DNA of 33,471 bases from Holophaga sp. (GTDB lineage Bacteria > Acidobacteriota > Holophagae > Holophagales > Holophagaceae): assembly GCA_031292735.1 (NCBI GenBank), contig JARLGP010000045.1, positions 1 through 33,471 of the forward strand, written 5' to 3'. Positions 23,231 through 31,661 of the stretch are shown in pieces. Each line of letters begins with the position of its first letter. Positions within the stretch are counted from its first letter, which is position 1. A program made the translations under genes and the position numbers. Below the pieces are notes generated by a model. That model was not told where the DNA came from. It searched no databases and saw only the letters and a program-made list of their open reading frames with translations.

Positions 23231-24538
23231 ATGACTGCAGTTCCCGATCCTGAAGAAAGCATGGAAAAGACCACCATTCGCCGGGTGACCTGGCGATTGA
23301 TGCCGTTCTTGATGGTTTGCTACTTTTTCGCCCTGCTCGACCGGGTGAACGTCGGTTTTGCCGCATTGCAGATGAACAAGGATATCGGCCTTTCGCCCAC
23401 CGTGTTCGGGTTCGGCGCCAGCCTGTTCTTCGTCTCGTATTTCCTGGCCGAGGTGCCCAGCAACCTGATGCTCGAGAAGTTCGGCGCGCGGCGCTGGATC
23501 GCCCGCATCATGATCACCTGGGGCCTCATCTCCTCGACCATGATCTTCGTGGCCGGGCCGCATTCCTTCTATGCCATGCGTTTTTTGCTGGGCGCAGCCG
23601 AGGCCGGCTTCTTCCCCGGCGTGGTCCTGTTCCTGACCTACTGGCTGCCCTCGGTCTATCGGGCGCGGTTCATCGCGATCTTCATGGTATCCATCCCGGT
23701 GGCCAGCTTTCTGGGTTCGCCGCTTTCCGCATCCCTGCTCGCGCTCCACGGCCTTCTGGGCCTCAAAGGGTGGCAGATTCTGTTCCTGTTCGAAGGCATA
23801 CCGGCCACACTGCTGGGTTTCGTGTGCCTGTTCGTCATGAACGACAAGCCGGCAGATGCCACGTGGCTGACCGGCGAACAACGCCGCTGGCTGATCCAGC
23901 GCATCGCCGCCGACGGTGGCGGCAAGGCCGCCATCGGCCACCTGTCCATATGGCAACTGCTATGCAATAAACACTTCCTGACAATGGCTGTGGTGTGTGC
24001 GGGAGCCTCGGCCACCGGCACCGCCCTGTCCATCTGGCAGCCGCAGATCCTCAAGGGTTTCGGTCTCAGCCTCCTGCAGACGGGCTTCCTCAATTCCGTT
24101 CCCTACGGCATCGCGTGCGTGATGATGATCCTGTGGGGGCGCCACTCGGACCGCACTCGCGAGCGGCGCTGGCACACCGCCCTGACCCTGCTGCTGATGG
24201 CCGTGGGCCTGGGTTCCCTGAGGCTGGCCGCGGGCCACCTGGCGCCCACCGTGATGCTGCTCAGCTGCGCCCTGGTCGGCGCCTACTCCTTCAAGGGGCC
24301 TTTCTGGGCGCTATCGTCCGGGTGGATGTCGCCCAGAACGGCCGCGGCCGGGCTGGCCGGAATCAACGCCATCGCCAACCTGGCCGGGGGTGGCGCCATA
24401 TCGCTGGTCGGCTTCATCAAGCAGTCCACGGGCAGCTATGCCATCGGCTTGATGCCGCTGGTGCTGCTGACCGCGGGGGGCGCCTTCGGCGTGTTGTGGA
24501 TGACCCGCGCCCAGCGCCAGGCACCACCGCCAGCCTGA
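23231..24538 (+). CDS. MFS transporter of the anion:cation symporter (ACS) type
   Basis: A 435-residue major-facilitator protein with about 12 hydrophobic helices. The N-terminal segment RRVTWRLMPFLMVCYFFALL with DRVNVGFA, then FFVSYFLAEVPSNLML, FLLGAAEAGFFPGVV and YWLPSVYRARFIA, are hallmarks of ACS-family permeases, such as tartrate, phthalate and hexuronate carriers. It imports an organic anion with protons or sodium. It begins 36 bases after the dehydrogenase stop, with GAGG upstream. It is not a close relative of the next two MFS genes, so the region carries two different MFS branches. Confidence 0.9.
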   Translation: MTAVPDPEESMEKTTIRRVTWRLMPFLMVCYFFALLDRVNVGFAALQMNKDIGLSPTVFGFGASLFFVSYFLAEVPSNLMLEKFGARRWIARIMITWGLISSTMIFVAGPHSFYAMRFLLGAAEAGFFPGVVLFLTYWLPSVYRARFIAIFMVSIPVASFLGSPLSASLLALHGLLGLKGWQILFLFEGIPATLLGFVCLFVMNDKPADATWLTGEQRRWLIQRIAADGGGKAAIGHLSIWQLLCNKHFLTMAVVCAGASATGTALSIWQPQILKGFGLSLLQTGFLNSVPYGIACVMMILWGRHSDRTRERRWHTALTLLLMAVGLGSLRLAAGHLAPTVMLLSCALVGAYSFKGPFWALSSGWMSPRTAAAGLAGINAIANLAGGGAISLVGFIKQSTGSYAIGLMPLVLLTAGGAFGVLWMTRAQRQAPPPA

Positions 24539-24657
24539 AGCCACGTCCATTTTCGGAAGGAAGGCCGTCGGGAACTGCCGGCCAGGCCGCAAGGCTGCAG
24601 ATCCATGGTCGTTCCACGTCAACCAACCGCATTTCCTCAGAAAAGGAAGGTCCAGAA

Positions 24658-25914
24658 TTGGAGCAGAACAGCAAGCCCTATCAGATCAAATTGGTTTTCA
24701 TCCTTTTCACCTGCATGTTCATCATGGGGCTCGACCGGAGCAGCCTGGGGGTGGCGGCGCCGGTGATCATGAAGGACCTGAAGATCGACGCGGGAACCAT
24801 GGGTCTCGCCCTGTCGGCGTTCTTCCTGACCTACACCCTGCTCAACCTGCCCGCCGGCAGCATCGCGGACAGGTACGGCGCCAAACCCGTGCTGGGCTGG
24901 GCCGTGGCCATCTGGTCCCTGGCCTCGGCCTGCACGGGGCTCGCCACCGGCCTGTTGGGCCTGGTCGCCGCGCGCCTGGGGGTCGGCACCGGCGAGGCAG
25001 CCCTGTTTCCCGTGTCGTCGAAGATCGCCGTGGACAACATCCCGTCCAAGGACCGGGGCACGGCCATCGGCACCTACCTCTCGGGAGCGCGGCTGGGCTA
25101 TGCGGCGACCCCCGTCGTCATGGGCTTCCTCATCGCCCACTACACCTGGCGCTTCGCCTTCGTCATCACCGGCATGGGCAGCATGCTGTGGTGCATCCTG
25201 TGGTACTTCTGGTACCACGAAAAGCCTTGCGCCACGCCGGCGCATGCGGTGGCCGCCGTCCCCAGGCCCCGGCCGAAGACGCCCTGGTTCCAACTGCTGA
25301 CCAACCGCTGCTCCCTGGGCATCTTCCTGGCGAAATTCTGCGGGGATTACCTCTACTACATGTTCCTGACCTGGGTGCCCTCGTACCTGGTGCTGGAAAG
25401 AGGCTTCTCCATCCTGAAGATGGGTTTCTACGGATCCCTGCCCTTCCTCACCGCATTTCTGGTCCAGCCCCTGGCGGGCTACCTGTCGGATCTCCTGGTC
25501 AAACGAGGCACCAGCCTGACCTTGGCGAGGAAAGGGGTGCTCGTGGGCGCGCAACTGTGCGGAGCCACCATCATGATCGTCGGCTTCGTGCATGATCCCA
25601 TGGTGGCCGTCGCCATCCTGACGCTGAACGTGGCCGCGGTATCCACCGTCGGCGGAATGATGTTCACCCTGGCGACGGAAGTGGCGCCCGAGGGCATGTC
25701 GGCCACGGTGACCGGCAGCATGAACACGGTGGGGGCCCTCGCGGGCATCCTCGCGCCCACCATCACCGGATTCATCTTCAAGCTGACCGGCAGCTTCCAG
25801 TTGGCGCTCGGCATCAGCGGGCTCCTGCTGGTGCTCGCCGCCCTGACCGTCCTCATCGTCATCCCCGACATCAAGCCGATGACCCTCAAGCCCAGACCCC
25901 TCCAGCACCCCTGA
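24658..25914 (+). CDS. MFS transporter, ACS-like, second; paralogue of the third
   Basis: A 418-residue MFS protein. The likely start is TTG 24658: AAGGAAGG lies seven bases before it and the protein then begins (M)EQNSKPYQIKLVFILF, directly before helix 1. No ATG with a ribosome site precedes it, and upstream sequence in this frame overlaps the preceding gene. The sequence has GLDRSSLGVAAPVIMKDL, NLPAGSIADRYGAKPVLGWA and RLGVGTGEAALFPVSS, matching the ACS/hexuronate-carrier pattern. It resembles the protein at 29776 throughout, including GFSILKMG and GILAPTITGFI, so they are paralogues. Organic-anion uptake is expected. It follows MFS1 after 119 bases and is followed by the porin gene after 38 bases. 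Confidence 0.88.
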   Translation: MEQNSKPYQIKLVFILFTCMFIMGLDRSSLGVAAPVIMKDLKIDAGTMGLALSAFFLTYTLLNLPAGSIADRYGAKPVLGWAVAIWSLASACTGLATGLLGLVAARLGVGTGEAALFPVSSKIAVDNIPSKDRGTAIGTYLSGARLGYAATPVVMGFLIAHYTWRFAFVITGMGSMLWCILWYFWYHEKPCATPAHAVAAVPRPRPKTPWFQLLTNRCSLGIFLAKFCGDYLYYMFLTWVPSYLVLERGFSILKMGFYGSLPFLTAFLVQPLAGYLSDLLVKRGTSLTLARKGVLVGAQLCGATIMIVGFVHDPMVAVAILTLNVAAVSTVGGMMFTLATEVAPEGMSATVTGSMNTVGALAGILAPTITGFIFKLTGSFQLALGISGLLLVLAALTVLIVIPDIKPMTLKPRPLQHP

Positions 25915-25952
25915 CACCCAACCACAACCCCAACCGTTCCCAGGAGTCCACA

Positions 25953-27338
25953 GTGAAAAAGCTGTCCCTGCTTGCCCTGGCCCTCTCGGCCGGCATCCCC
26001 ATGCTGGCCCAGACGCCCCCCCTGAAGCTCACCAGCCCCAGCGGCGAATCCAGCATCACGGCCTACGGGGTCCTGGACCTCACCCTCGCCCACGTGGCCC
26101 ACGACGCCACCTTCACCGATGAGTATGCCGCCACGGGGGATCCCCGGCCCACCAAGGCCGCCACCAAGGCCGTCACCGGCATCATGAATGGCGGCCTGTC
26201 CGCCGACCGGGTCGGAATCAAGGGCGACACCACCATCGGCGGCAATTGGAAGGCCCTGTTCCAGCTAGAGATGGGCTTTAACCTCATCAGCGGCACCCTG
26301 GGCAACGGCGCCCTTTCCGTCGCCCAGAACGTCACGGGCACGCCCTCGAACAACAACGGTTCATTCAGCGCCGACTCCGGCGTCAGCGGCCAGCTCTTCG
26401 GCCGTTCCGCCTTCTTTGGTGCGGCGTCGCCCACCGGGGGCACCCTCACCGCCGGCCGCAACACCACTTTCTTCACCGACCTGATCAGCGACTACGAGCC
26501 CACCGGCGGGGCAGCCCAGTTCTCGCCCATCGGCTATTCCTCCAGCTGGAGCGGCGGCGGCGGCGCCACTGACAGCGCCCGCCTGGACAGCAGTATCAAG
26601 TACGCATTGAAACGCCAGGGGTTCAACATCGGCTATATGCACAAGTTCGGCGGCGTCAGCGGCGCTTCCAGCTCCCGCTCGGCCGACAACCTCATCGCCG
26701 GCTACGACAACGGCAACTTCGGTGTGCAGCTTGGCTACATGGCCGTCAAGGACAATACCGTCCTGGCCAACGACATGACCGACGTCCAGTCCGGAACCGG
26801 CACCGTCACCAACACCTACACCAACGCCGACCAGCTCAAGGTCACCTTCTACGACACCAGGGCCATCCTGCTGATGGCCAAGTACAAGATCGGCAACCTT
26901 TGGATCAAGGGTGGCTGGCAGCACCAGGCGTTCAAGGATCCCAGCAACCCGGCCCAGGACGCCACCATGACCAGCATCTACGGCCAGCTGGTGGGCAAGA
27001 CCGTCACCAACGCCTTGCTTCTTGGCGGCGCCGAACAGACCAAGAAACTGGACATCTACTGGATCGGCCCCAACTGCGACGTGACCCCCAAGCTCAACAT
27101 TGCCCTGGGCGGCTACTACATCAAGCAGAACAACTTCGCCAATGGCACCGGGGCCGCCAACCCTGCCGACGTGGCGGGCAACGCCAGGTTCGGATCGATC
27201 ATCCTCGATTACCATATCGCCAAGGCCTTCGACGTGTATGCCGGATACATGAGCGGCCAGTACCGCGAAGGCATGGCGGCCGGCTACCCCTTGGCCTCCA
27301 ACCAGATCTTCGGCACCGGCGCGCGCTACGTGTTCTAG
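25953..27338 (+). CDS. Gram-negative outer-membrane porin
   Basis: A 461-residue porin with a signal peptide (MKKLSLLALALSAGIPMLAQ, cleavage near residue 19) and a beta-barrel-like alternation of aromatic and small residues. It starts with SSITAYGVLDLTL, contains GIMNGGLSADRVGIKGDT and GRNTTFFTDLISDYEP, and ends TGARYVF with a terminal Phe, the barrel-assembly signal. These match the betaproteobacterial-type porin-4 family. It starts at GTG 25953 with AGGAG seven bases upstream. Its place between carriers and an exported amidohydrolase suggests that it admits the anionic substrate through the outer membrane. It shows that the host is diderm. Confidence 0.92.
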   Translation: MKKLSLLALALSAGIPMLAQTPPLKLTSPSGESSITAYGVLDLTLAHVAHDATFTDEYAATGDPRPTKAATKAVTGIMNGGLSADRVGIKGDTTIGGNWKALFQLEMGFNLISGTLGNGALSVAQNVTGTPSNNNGSFSADSGVSGQLFGRSAFFGAASPTGGTLTAGRNTTFFTDLISDYEPTGGAAQFSPIGYSSSWSGGGGATDSARLDSSIKYALKRQGFNIGYMHKFGGVSGASSSRSADNLIAGYDNGNFGVQLGYMAVKDNTVLANDMTDVQSGTGTVTNTYTNADQLKVTFYDTRAILLMAKYKIGNLWIKGGWQHQAFKDPSNPAQDATMTSIYGQLVGKTVTNALLLGGAEQTKKLDIYWIGPNCDVTPKLNIALGGYYIKQNNFANGTGAANPADVAGNARFGSIILDYHIAKAFDVYAGYMSGQYREGMAAGYPLASNQIFGTGARYVF

Positions 27339-27397
27339 CTCCTTATCCCTTCCCGGCCCGTCCGGAACCCGTTTCCTTTCATCCATGGAGGTTGATC

Positions 27398-28375
27398 ATG
27401 CACACTAGCGACGTCACACGGCACTGCGGCCTGAGGTGGGCCGGGATCGCCTTGCTGGCTTTGGGAATGATCCCATCCGCCCCGGCGTGGGCGGCGGGCG
27501 CACCCTCCGGGCAGGCCGTACCCTGGTCCACGGGGGTGGCCAAACCCAGGATCCAGGTTCCGCCTCTCGCCACGGATTGTCATCACCACATCTACGATGC
27601 GAGCTTCCCGCCTGATCCCAATACGACCCTCAGGCCGCCGGACGCGTCCGTGGCGGACTACCGCCTTCTGCAGCGTCGTCTGGGCACCACCCGCCAGGTG
27701 ATCATCCAGCCCTCCACCTATGGCGTGGACAACAGCGGGCTGCTCAAGGCGCTGGGCGCCTTCGGGCTGGAAACCGCGCGGGGCATCGCGGTGGTCAATC
27801 CCGGCGTCACCGATGCCGAGCTGGAGAAGATGGACGCGGCCGGCGTCCGGGGGATCCGCATCAACACCCACATGCCCGGCGGCGCCACCAGCATCGACAT
27901 GGTGCTGCCGCTGGCGCAGCGCATCGCGAAACGGGGTTGGCACATCGAGATCGTCGCGGCCGAAGAGGACATCGTCAAGAACGCGGACACCTGGAACCGC
28001 ATGCCCTGCGCCGTGGTGTTCGACCACCTGGGCAACGTCACGGACGTCAAGAACCCGGCCATGGGCATCATCGTCAAGCTCATGCAGCAGAAGAAGGCCT
28101 GGGTGAAACTGTCGGGACCCTACATCCTGTCCAAGGTGGGCGCCCCGAGCTACTCCGACCGTACGGAGGTTGCGAAAGCCTTCGTCAAGGCCGCGCCGGG
28201 ACAAGTGGTCTGGGGCAGCGACTGGCCGCACCCCACCGTCAGCCTCGACGCCAAACCGGACGATGCCGCCCTGATGGATCTGCTGGCCCAGTGGGCGCCC
28301 GGCAAGGCGTTGCGGCGCCGGATCCTGGTCGACAATCCGGCCAGGCTCTACGGCTTTCCAACCGCCAGGAATTAG
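27398..28375 (+). CDS. PDC-hydrolase-like amidohydrolase, exported
   Basis: A 325-residue amidohydrolase from ATG 27398, GGAGG six bases before it. Residues 1-32 form a signal peptide: basic RHCGLRW, a hydrophobic IALLALGMIP core and cleavage site APAWA. The mature enzyme has TDCHHHIYDASFP (His62-64), LGTTRQVIIQPS, CAVVFDHLGNV, WVKLSGPYILS and VWGSDWPHPTVS, the LigI-like pattern. It is a paralogue of the cytoplasmic protein at 10718. It would hydrolyse a lactone or pyrone dicarboxylate in the periplasm after entry through the adjacent porin; the open acid could then use the MFS or DASS carriers. The close LigI match makes the family sure; substrate and location are inferred. Confidence 0.87.
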   Translation: MHTSDVTRHCGLRWAGIALLALGMIPSAPAWAAGAPSGQAVPWSTGVAKPRIQVPPLATDCHHHIYDASFPPDPNTTLRPPDASVADYRLLQRRLGTTRQVIIQPSTYGVDNSGLLKALGAFGLETARGIAVVNPGVTDAELEKMDAAGVRGIRINTHMPGGATSIDMVLPLAQRIAKRGWHIEIVAAEEDIVKNADTWNRMPCAVVFDHLGNVTDVKNPAMGIIVKLMQQKKAWVKLSGPYILSKVGAPSYSDRTEVAKAFVKAAPGQVVWGSDWPHPTVSLDAKPDDAALMDLLAQWAPGKALRRRILVDNPARLYGFPTARN

Positions 28376-28387
28376 GAGGAGGCCGGG

Positions 28388-29536
28388 ATGGCTATGCAAG
28401 TGGATGTACTGATCCGGGGCGGTGAAATCCTGGACCCCGCCCAGGGGGTTTCCGGCAAGGGAGATGTGGCCATACGGGATGGCCGGGTCGTCGCGGTGCC
28501 GGAGGGGGAAGCGTGCACAGCCGCCCAGGTGCTGAATGCGGAAGGCTGCCTGGTGCTGCCGGGACTGATCGATTTCCATGCCCATGTCTTCCCGTCGGGA
28601 ACCAGCATCGGCATCCATCCGGATTCCTCCTGCCTGTGCCAGGGCGTCACGACCGTGGTGGATCAAGGCAGTGCCGGGGTCACGAACTTTGAGAGCTTCA
28701 TGCAAACGACCATCCGCCCCAGCCAGACCCGGATTTTCGCATACCTGCATGTATCGCCCGCCGGCCTGGCGACCCTGACCCGTTCCCTGGAACCCGTGGA
28801 TCCCCGGATCTATGACCTGGCCGCAACGCGGCGCCTCATGGAAAAGTACCCCCGGCATCTGCTGGGCTTGAAGATCCGCCAAAGCAGCGAGATCGTCGGG
28901 GACCTTGGATTGGCGCCCCTGGCAGCGACGGTGGGCATGGCCGAAGCGCTGGGCTGCGGTGTCGTCGTCCACACCACCCACCCGCCCAGCGGGGTGGACG
29001 AACTGGCCGCCCTGCTCCGTCCAGGTGACGTTTATACCCACGTGTACCAGGGCAAGGGCCATACGATCCTCGACGCGTCCGGCAAGGTGCGACCGGGAAT
29101 CCGGGCGGCGCGGGCCAGGGGGGTGCTTTTCGATACCGCCGACGGCCGGGGCCATTACGCCTTCCAGGTCATCAGGGCGGCCCTCGCCGACGGCTTCGGG
29201 CCGGACGTCATCAGCACCGACGTGGTGCACAGCAGTCTGTTCGCGGACACGGTGTTCGGGCTGCCGTTCGTGATGACCAAGTACCTCAACCTGGGCCTAC
29301 CGCTGTTCCAAGTGGTCGAGGCCTGCACCTCGACCCCGGCGCGCCTGCTGGGAATGCCGGGAGTACTGGGGACCCTGGCGCCGGGCGCCCTGGCGGATGT
29401 GGCCATCTTCAGGCGGAAGGCGATGGAATTGCCCATGCAGGATGTCTTCGGGGAACCGCTGGTCTGCACGGAGGCGCTCATTCCCCAGGCAACCGTTCAC
29501 GATGGGAACCTGGTGTACCGGAGCCTGGAGTTTTAA
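28388..29536 (+). CDS. Amidohydrolase/deacetylase-type metallohydrolase (dihydroorotase-like)
   Basis: A 382-residue TIM-barrel metallohydrolase. The N-terminal small beta domain is present (VLIRGGEILDPAQG, DVAIRDGRVVAV), then LPGLIDFHAHVF (metal His64, His66), LLGLKIRQSS (Lys162, probably the carboxylated bridge lysine), VVVHTTHPP (His195 or His198), THVYQGKGH (His218) and ISTDVVHSS (catalytic Asp278). It resembles the amidohydrolase/deacetylase branch related to dihydroorotase and D-aminoacylase, and belongs to another branch than the three LigI-like proteins here. It hydrolyses an amide or cyclic amide; substrate unknown. It has no signal peptide. It starts 12 bases after the exported amidohydrolase, with AGGAGGAGG before the ATG. 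Its last codons lie inside the second promoter block. Confidence 0.85.
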   Translation: MAMQVDVLIRGGEILDPAQGVSGKGDVAIRDGRVVAVPEGEACTAAQVLNAEGCLVLPGLIDFHAHVFPSGTSIGIHPDSSCLCQGVTTVVDQGSAGVTNFESFMQTTIRPSQTRIFAYLHVSPAGLATLTRSLEPVDPRIYDLAATRRLMEKYPRHLLGLKIRQSSEIVGDLGLAPLAATVGMAEALGCGVVVHTTHPPSGVDELAALLRPGDVYTHVYQGKGHTILDASGKVRPGIRAARARGVLFDTADGRGHYAFQVIRAALADGFGPDVISTDVVHSSLFADTVFGLPFVMTKYLNLGLPLFQVVEACTSTPARLLGMPGVLGTLAPGALADVAIFRRKAMELPMQDVFGEPLVCTEALIPQATVHDGNLVYRSLEF

Positions 29537-29680
29537 CAAAAGGTTCTTGACTTGAAAGGTTCCGGCCTCAAAATTGTTCTAACAGAAGAAACAAAATTCT
29601 ATTAGACAGAACAATCTCAAACCTCCCATGGGCCGTCCGGCAGGTGCCGCACCGGTCCATGAGGTGGGCCTCTGCGCTAG
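29526..29680 (+). promoter_or_regulatory. Promoter-operator-leader block, copy 2 (before the third MFS gene)
   Basis: The block overlaps the end of the preceding gene. An A/T tract (TTTTAACAAAA) is followed by TTGACT (29547-29552), 16 bases, and CAAAAT (29569-29574). TTGTTCT (29574-29580) and AGAACAA (29608-29614) are perfect inverted arms 34 bases apart centre to centre. The leader hairpin CGGCAGGTGCCG (29638-29649) matches copy 1 at 21394. The promoter places the MFS and HD-domain genes in their own transcript with shared control. Confidence 0.75.
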
Positions 29681-29775
29681 TCCCGGTGGGTGGTTCCCGG
29701 GATCAGCGCGCAAGCGGCCCAACATCGAAAACGGACAAATACCATCTAGACTGACCGGTCTGAGGAGATTTCGCG

Positions 29776-31002
29776 GTGAATGCCAAGAAAATTGGACTCA
29801 TCTTTCTGCTTGCATGTGGGATGTTCATCAATGCTGTCGACCGAGGCGCCTTGGGCGTGGCGGCGCCGCGGATGCTTAAGGATTTGAGAATGGATCCCGG
29901 AACGATGGGGATTGCCTTGTCGGCCTTTTATGGCAGCTACATTCTCTTGATGGTTCCAGTGGGTCGGCTCTCTGACAAATTCGGAGCCAAACTCGTGTTC
30001 GGGTGGGCAGCGGCGGTCTGGTCTGTGGCCTCGGCGGCGACCGGCTTGGTACATGGTTTTTATGGGTTTATCGGGGTCCGTCTGGGAGTCGGAGCGGGTG
30101 AAACCGCGGCCAATCCGCTCAGCGCCAAAGTGATCAGTGAGAATTTCGAATCCGCGGAGCGGGCCAGGGCGACAACCTGGTGTCTGTCCGGCACCAAGCT
30201 CGGGATGGCCGCCGTTCCTTTGCTCATGGGCTTCTTGATGACCACCTGGAACTGGCGGATGGCCTTTGTGATCACAGGCATCTGCAGTCTGCTGTGGTGC
30301 GTGGCATGGTATTTATTCTTTAATGACCCCACCCGGAATTCCATTGGAAACACCGTCTCAAAAGTAAAATCTCCTATTCCATGGAAGCAGCTCTTGGGCA
30401 ATAGAACCATTATTGGCTTAATGGTTACGAAGTTCTTCATGGACTACCTCTGGGTGGTGTTCGTGAGCTGGTTGCCAAGTTATCTAATCATGGAACGGGG
30501 TTTTTCGATTCTCAAGATGGGACTCTATGCATCCATTCCATGGATCATTGGTTTTGTCGCCCAACCAGCCATGGGACACTTTTCCGATTGGCTCATTAAA
30601 AAGGGAGTAAACGTTACCAAATCAAGAAAATATGTCCTTGTTGGCGCACAACTTGTAACCGCATCAGTTATAGCTGTAGGATATATCAATGATCCAATGC
30701 TTGCCGTCATTTTGCTTACCATCAATATCGCCGGAGAATCGGCCTCGGCCGGGATCATGTGGACGATACTGGCGGAGGTTTCACCGAAAGGAATGGGGGG
30801 GACAGTGGCCAGCGCCATCAATACCGTCAGTTCCATCGCAGGAATCCTGGCACCGACCATAACCGGATTCATTTATAAATTCACCGGGAGTTTCCAGGCG
30901 GCGCTGCTGGTTGCCGGGCTGGGCATATTGATTTCTGTTTGCGCTATCTTGTTTGTCGCACAAGACATCAGGCCTTTTGATGCCGAACCGCAGCCACAAT
31001 GA
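29776..31002 (+). CDS. MFS transporter, ACS-like, third
   Basis: A 408-residue MFS protein starting at GTG 29776 with GAGGAGA eight bases upstream. It shows AVDRGALGVAAPRMLKDLRM, VGRLSDKFGAKLVFGWAAAV, RLGVGAGETAANPLSAK and AFVITGICSLLWCVAWY, closely following the protein at 24658. By eye about half of residues agree in the first 200. The role would be organic-anion uptake, perhaps for a related substrate. Base composition is markedly lower in GC than neighbours: the 60 bases from 30361 are 38% GC by my count, against 72% for 60 bases of fhs from 32641. This suggests separate acquisition. It is under promoter block 2 and is followed after 16 bases by the HD-domain gene. Confidence 0.9.
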   Translation: MNAKKIGLIFLLACGMFINAVDRGALGVAAPRMLKDLRMDPGTMGIALSAFYGSYILLMVPVGRLSDKFGAKLVFGWAAAVWSVASAATGLVHGFYGFIGVRLGVGAGETAANPLSAKVISENFESAERARATTWCLSGTKLGMAAVPLLMGFLMTTWNWRMAFVITGICSLLWCVAWYLFFNDPTRNSIGNTVSKVKSPIPWKQLLGNRTIIGLMVTKFFMDYLWVVFVSWLPSYLIMERGFSILKMGLYASIPWIIGFVAQPAMGHFSDWLIKKGVNVTKSRKYVLVGAQLVTASVIAVGYINDPMLAVILLTINIAGESASAGIMWTILAEVSPKGMGGTVASAINTVSSIAGILAPTITGFIYKFTGSFQAALLVAGLGILISVCAILFVAQDIRPFDAEPQPQ

Positions 31003-31018
31003 AAAAGGAGGATGGACC

Positions 31019-31576
31019 ATGCGCGAACGACTGATCGAGCTGTTTCCAGAAATCAACTGGATAAAAGATGAAAAGATCAAGGCTGCCGTGATCGATTGCC
31101 ATGAATATGTTCTAAAAATCAGCGGCTGGGAATTGGACGACTATGACAGGATGCCGTTCATCAAGTCTTTCCCCGGGTGCCCGGTTTCCTGTTTGCATCA
31201 CACCAGGATCGTCACCAGAATGGCCAAGATGTTGCTGGAGGAATATAACGCGTCCTATGTGGGCCATGGGGACTATAGGCTGGATCATGACACAGTCATT
31301 GCTGGCGCCATTCTTCACGATATTGGAAAATTCCTGGAGTGGAAGAAGGTCGAGGGCGCACCGTCCGTGAAATCCGAACAGGGCAAACTGCTCCGGCACC
31401 CGGTTTCGGGCGCGATTGTGGCCGCAATGCATGGTTTGCCGGATGAAATTGTCCATTGCATTTTCGTGCACTCCACGGAAGGCAACACAGCCAAACGCAG
31501 TCCAGAAGCGATCCTGGTCTGGAAAGCAGATGAATTGAATTTTGACTGCATTCGATCCGCAATGGGACAGTCGTAA
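31019..31576 (+). CDS. HD-domain protein (predicted metal-dependent phosphohydrolase)
   Basis: A 185-residue protein from ATG 31019, with AAGGAGG seven bases upstream. The HD superfamily pattern is visible: first histidine in [14 protein letters not shown], the His-Asp pair in [13 protein letters not shown], a later His in [16 protein letters not shown] and a final His in [13 protein letters not shown] proteins bind metal ions and usually hydrolyse phosphate esters or nucleotides; this one has no partner domain, so the substrate is unknown. Its composition is AT-rich like the preceding MFS gene, and the pair probably forms one operon. A role in a carboxylate pathway is not obvious; a signalling or repair function is possible. 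Confidence 0.82.
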   Translation: MRERLIELFPEINWIKDEKIKAAVIDCHEYVLKISGWELDDYDRMPFIKSFPGCPVSCLHHTRIVTRMAKMLLEEYNASYVGHGDYRLDHDTVIAGAILHDIGKFLEWKKVEGAPSVKSEQGKLLRHPVSGAIVAAMHGLPDEIVHCIFVHSTEGNTAKRSPEAILVWKADELNFDCIRSAMGQS

Positions 31577-31595
31577 CCCAGAGCGGCCAGTCACG

Positions 31596-31623
31596 TTGCC
31601 GGGCCCGGGCAGGATGTTATCCT
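31596..31623 (+). promoter_or_regulatory. Possible fhs promoter
   Basis: TTGCCG (31596-31601) and TATCCT (31618-31623), 16 bases apart, lie about 40 bases before the fhs ATG in an otherwise GC-rich spacer. The match is moderate and the spacing acceptable; no other candidate is seen. Confidence 0.3.
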
Positions 31624-31661
31624 CAATTTTTAATTTTCCCCGCCCAACCGGAAGCCGCCCC

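Noticed and set aside
21575..23956. A 793-residue minus-strand open frame across the RraA, dehydrogenase and MFS genes
   Set aside because: Same low-complexity antisense composition; the plus-strand genes have clear motifs and ribosome sites.
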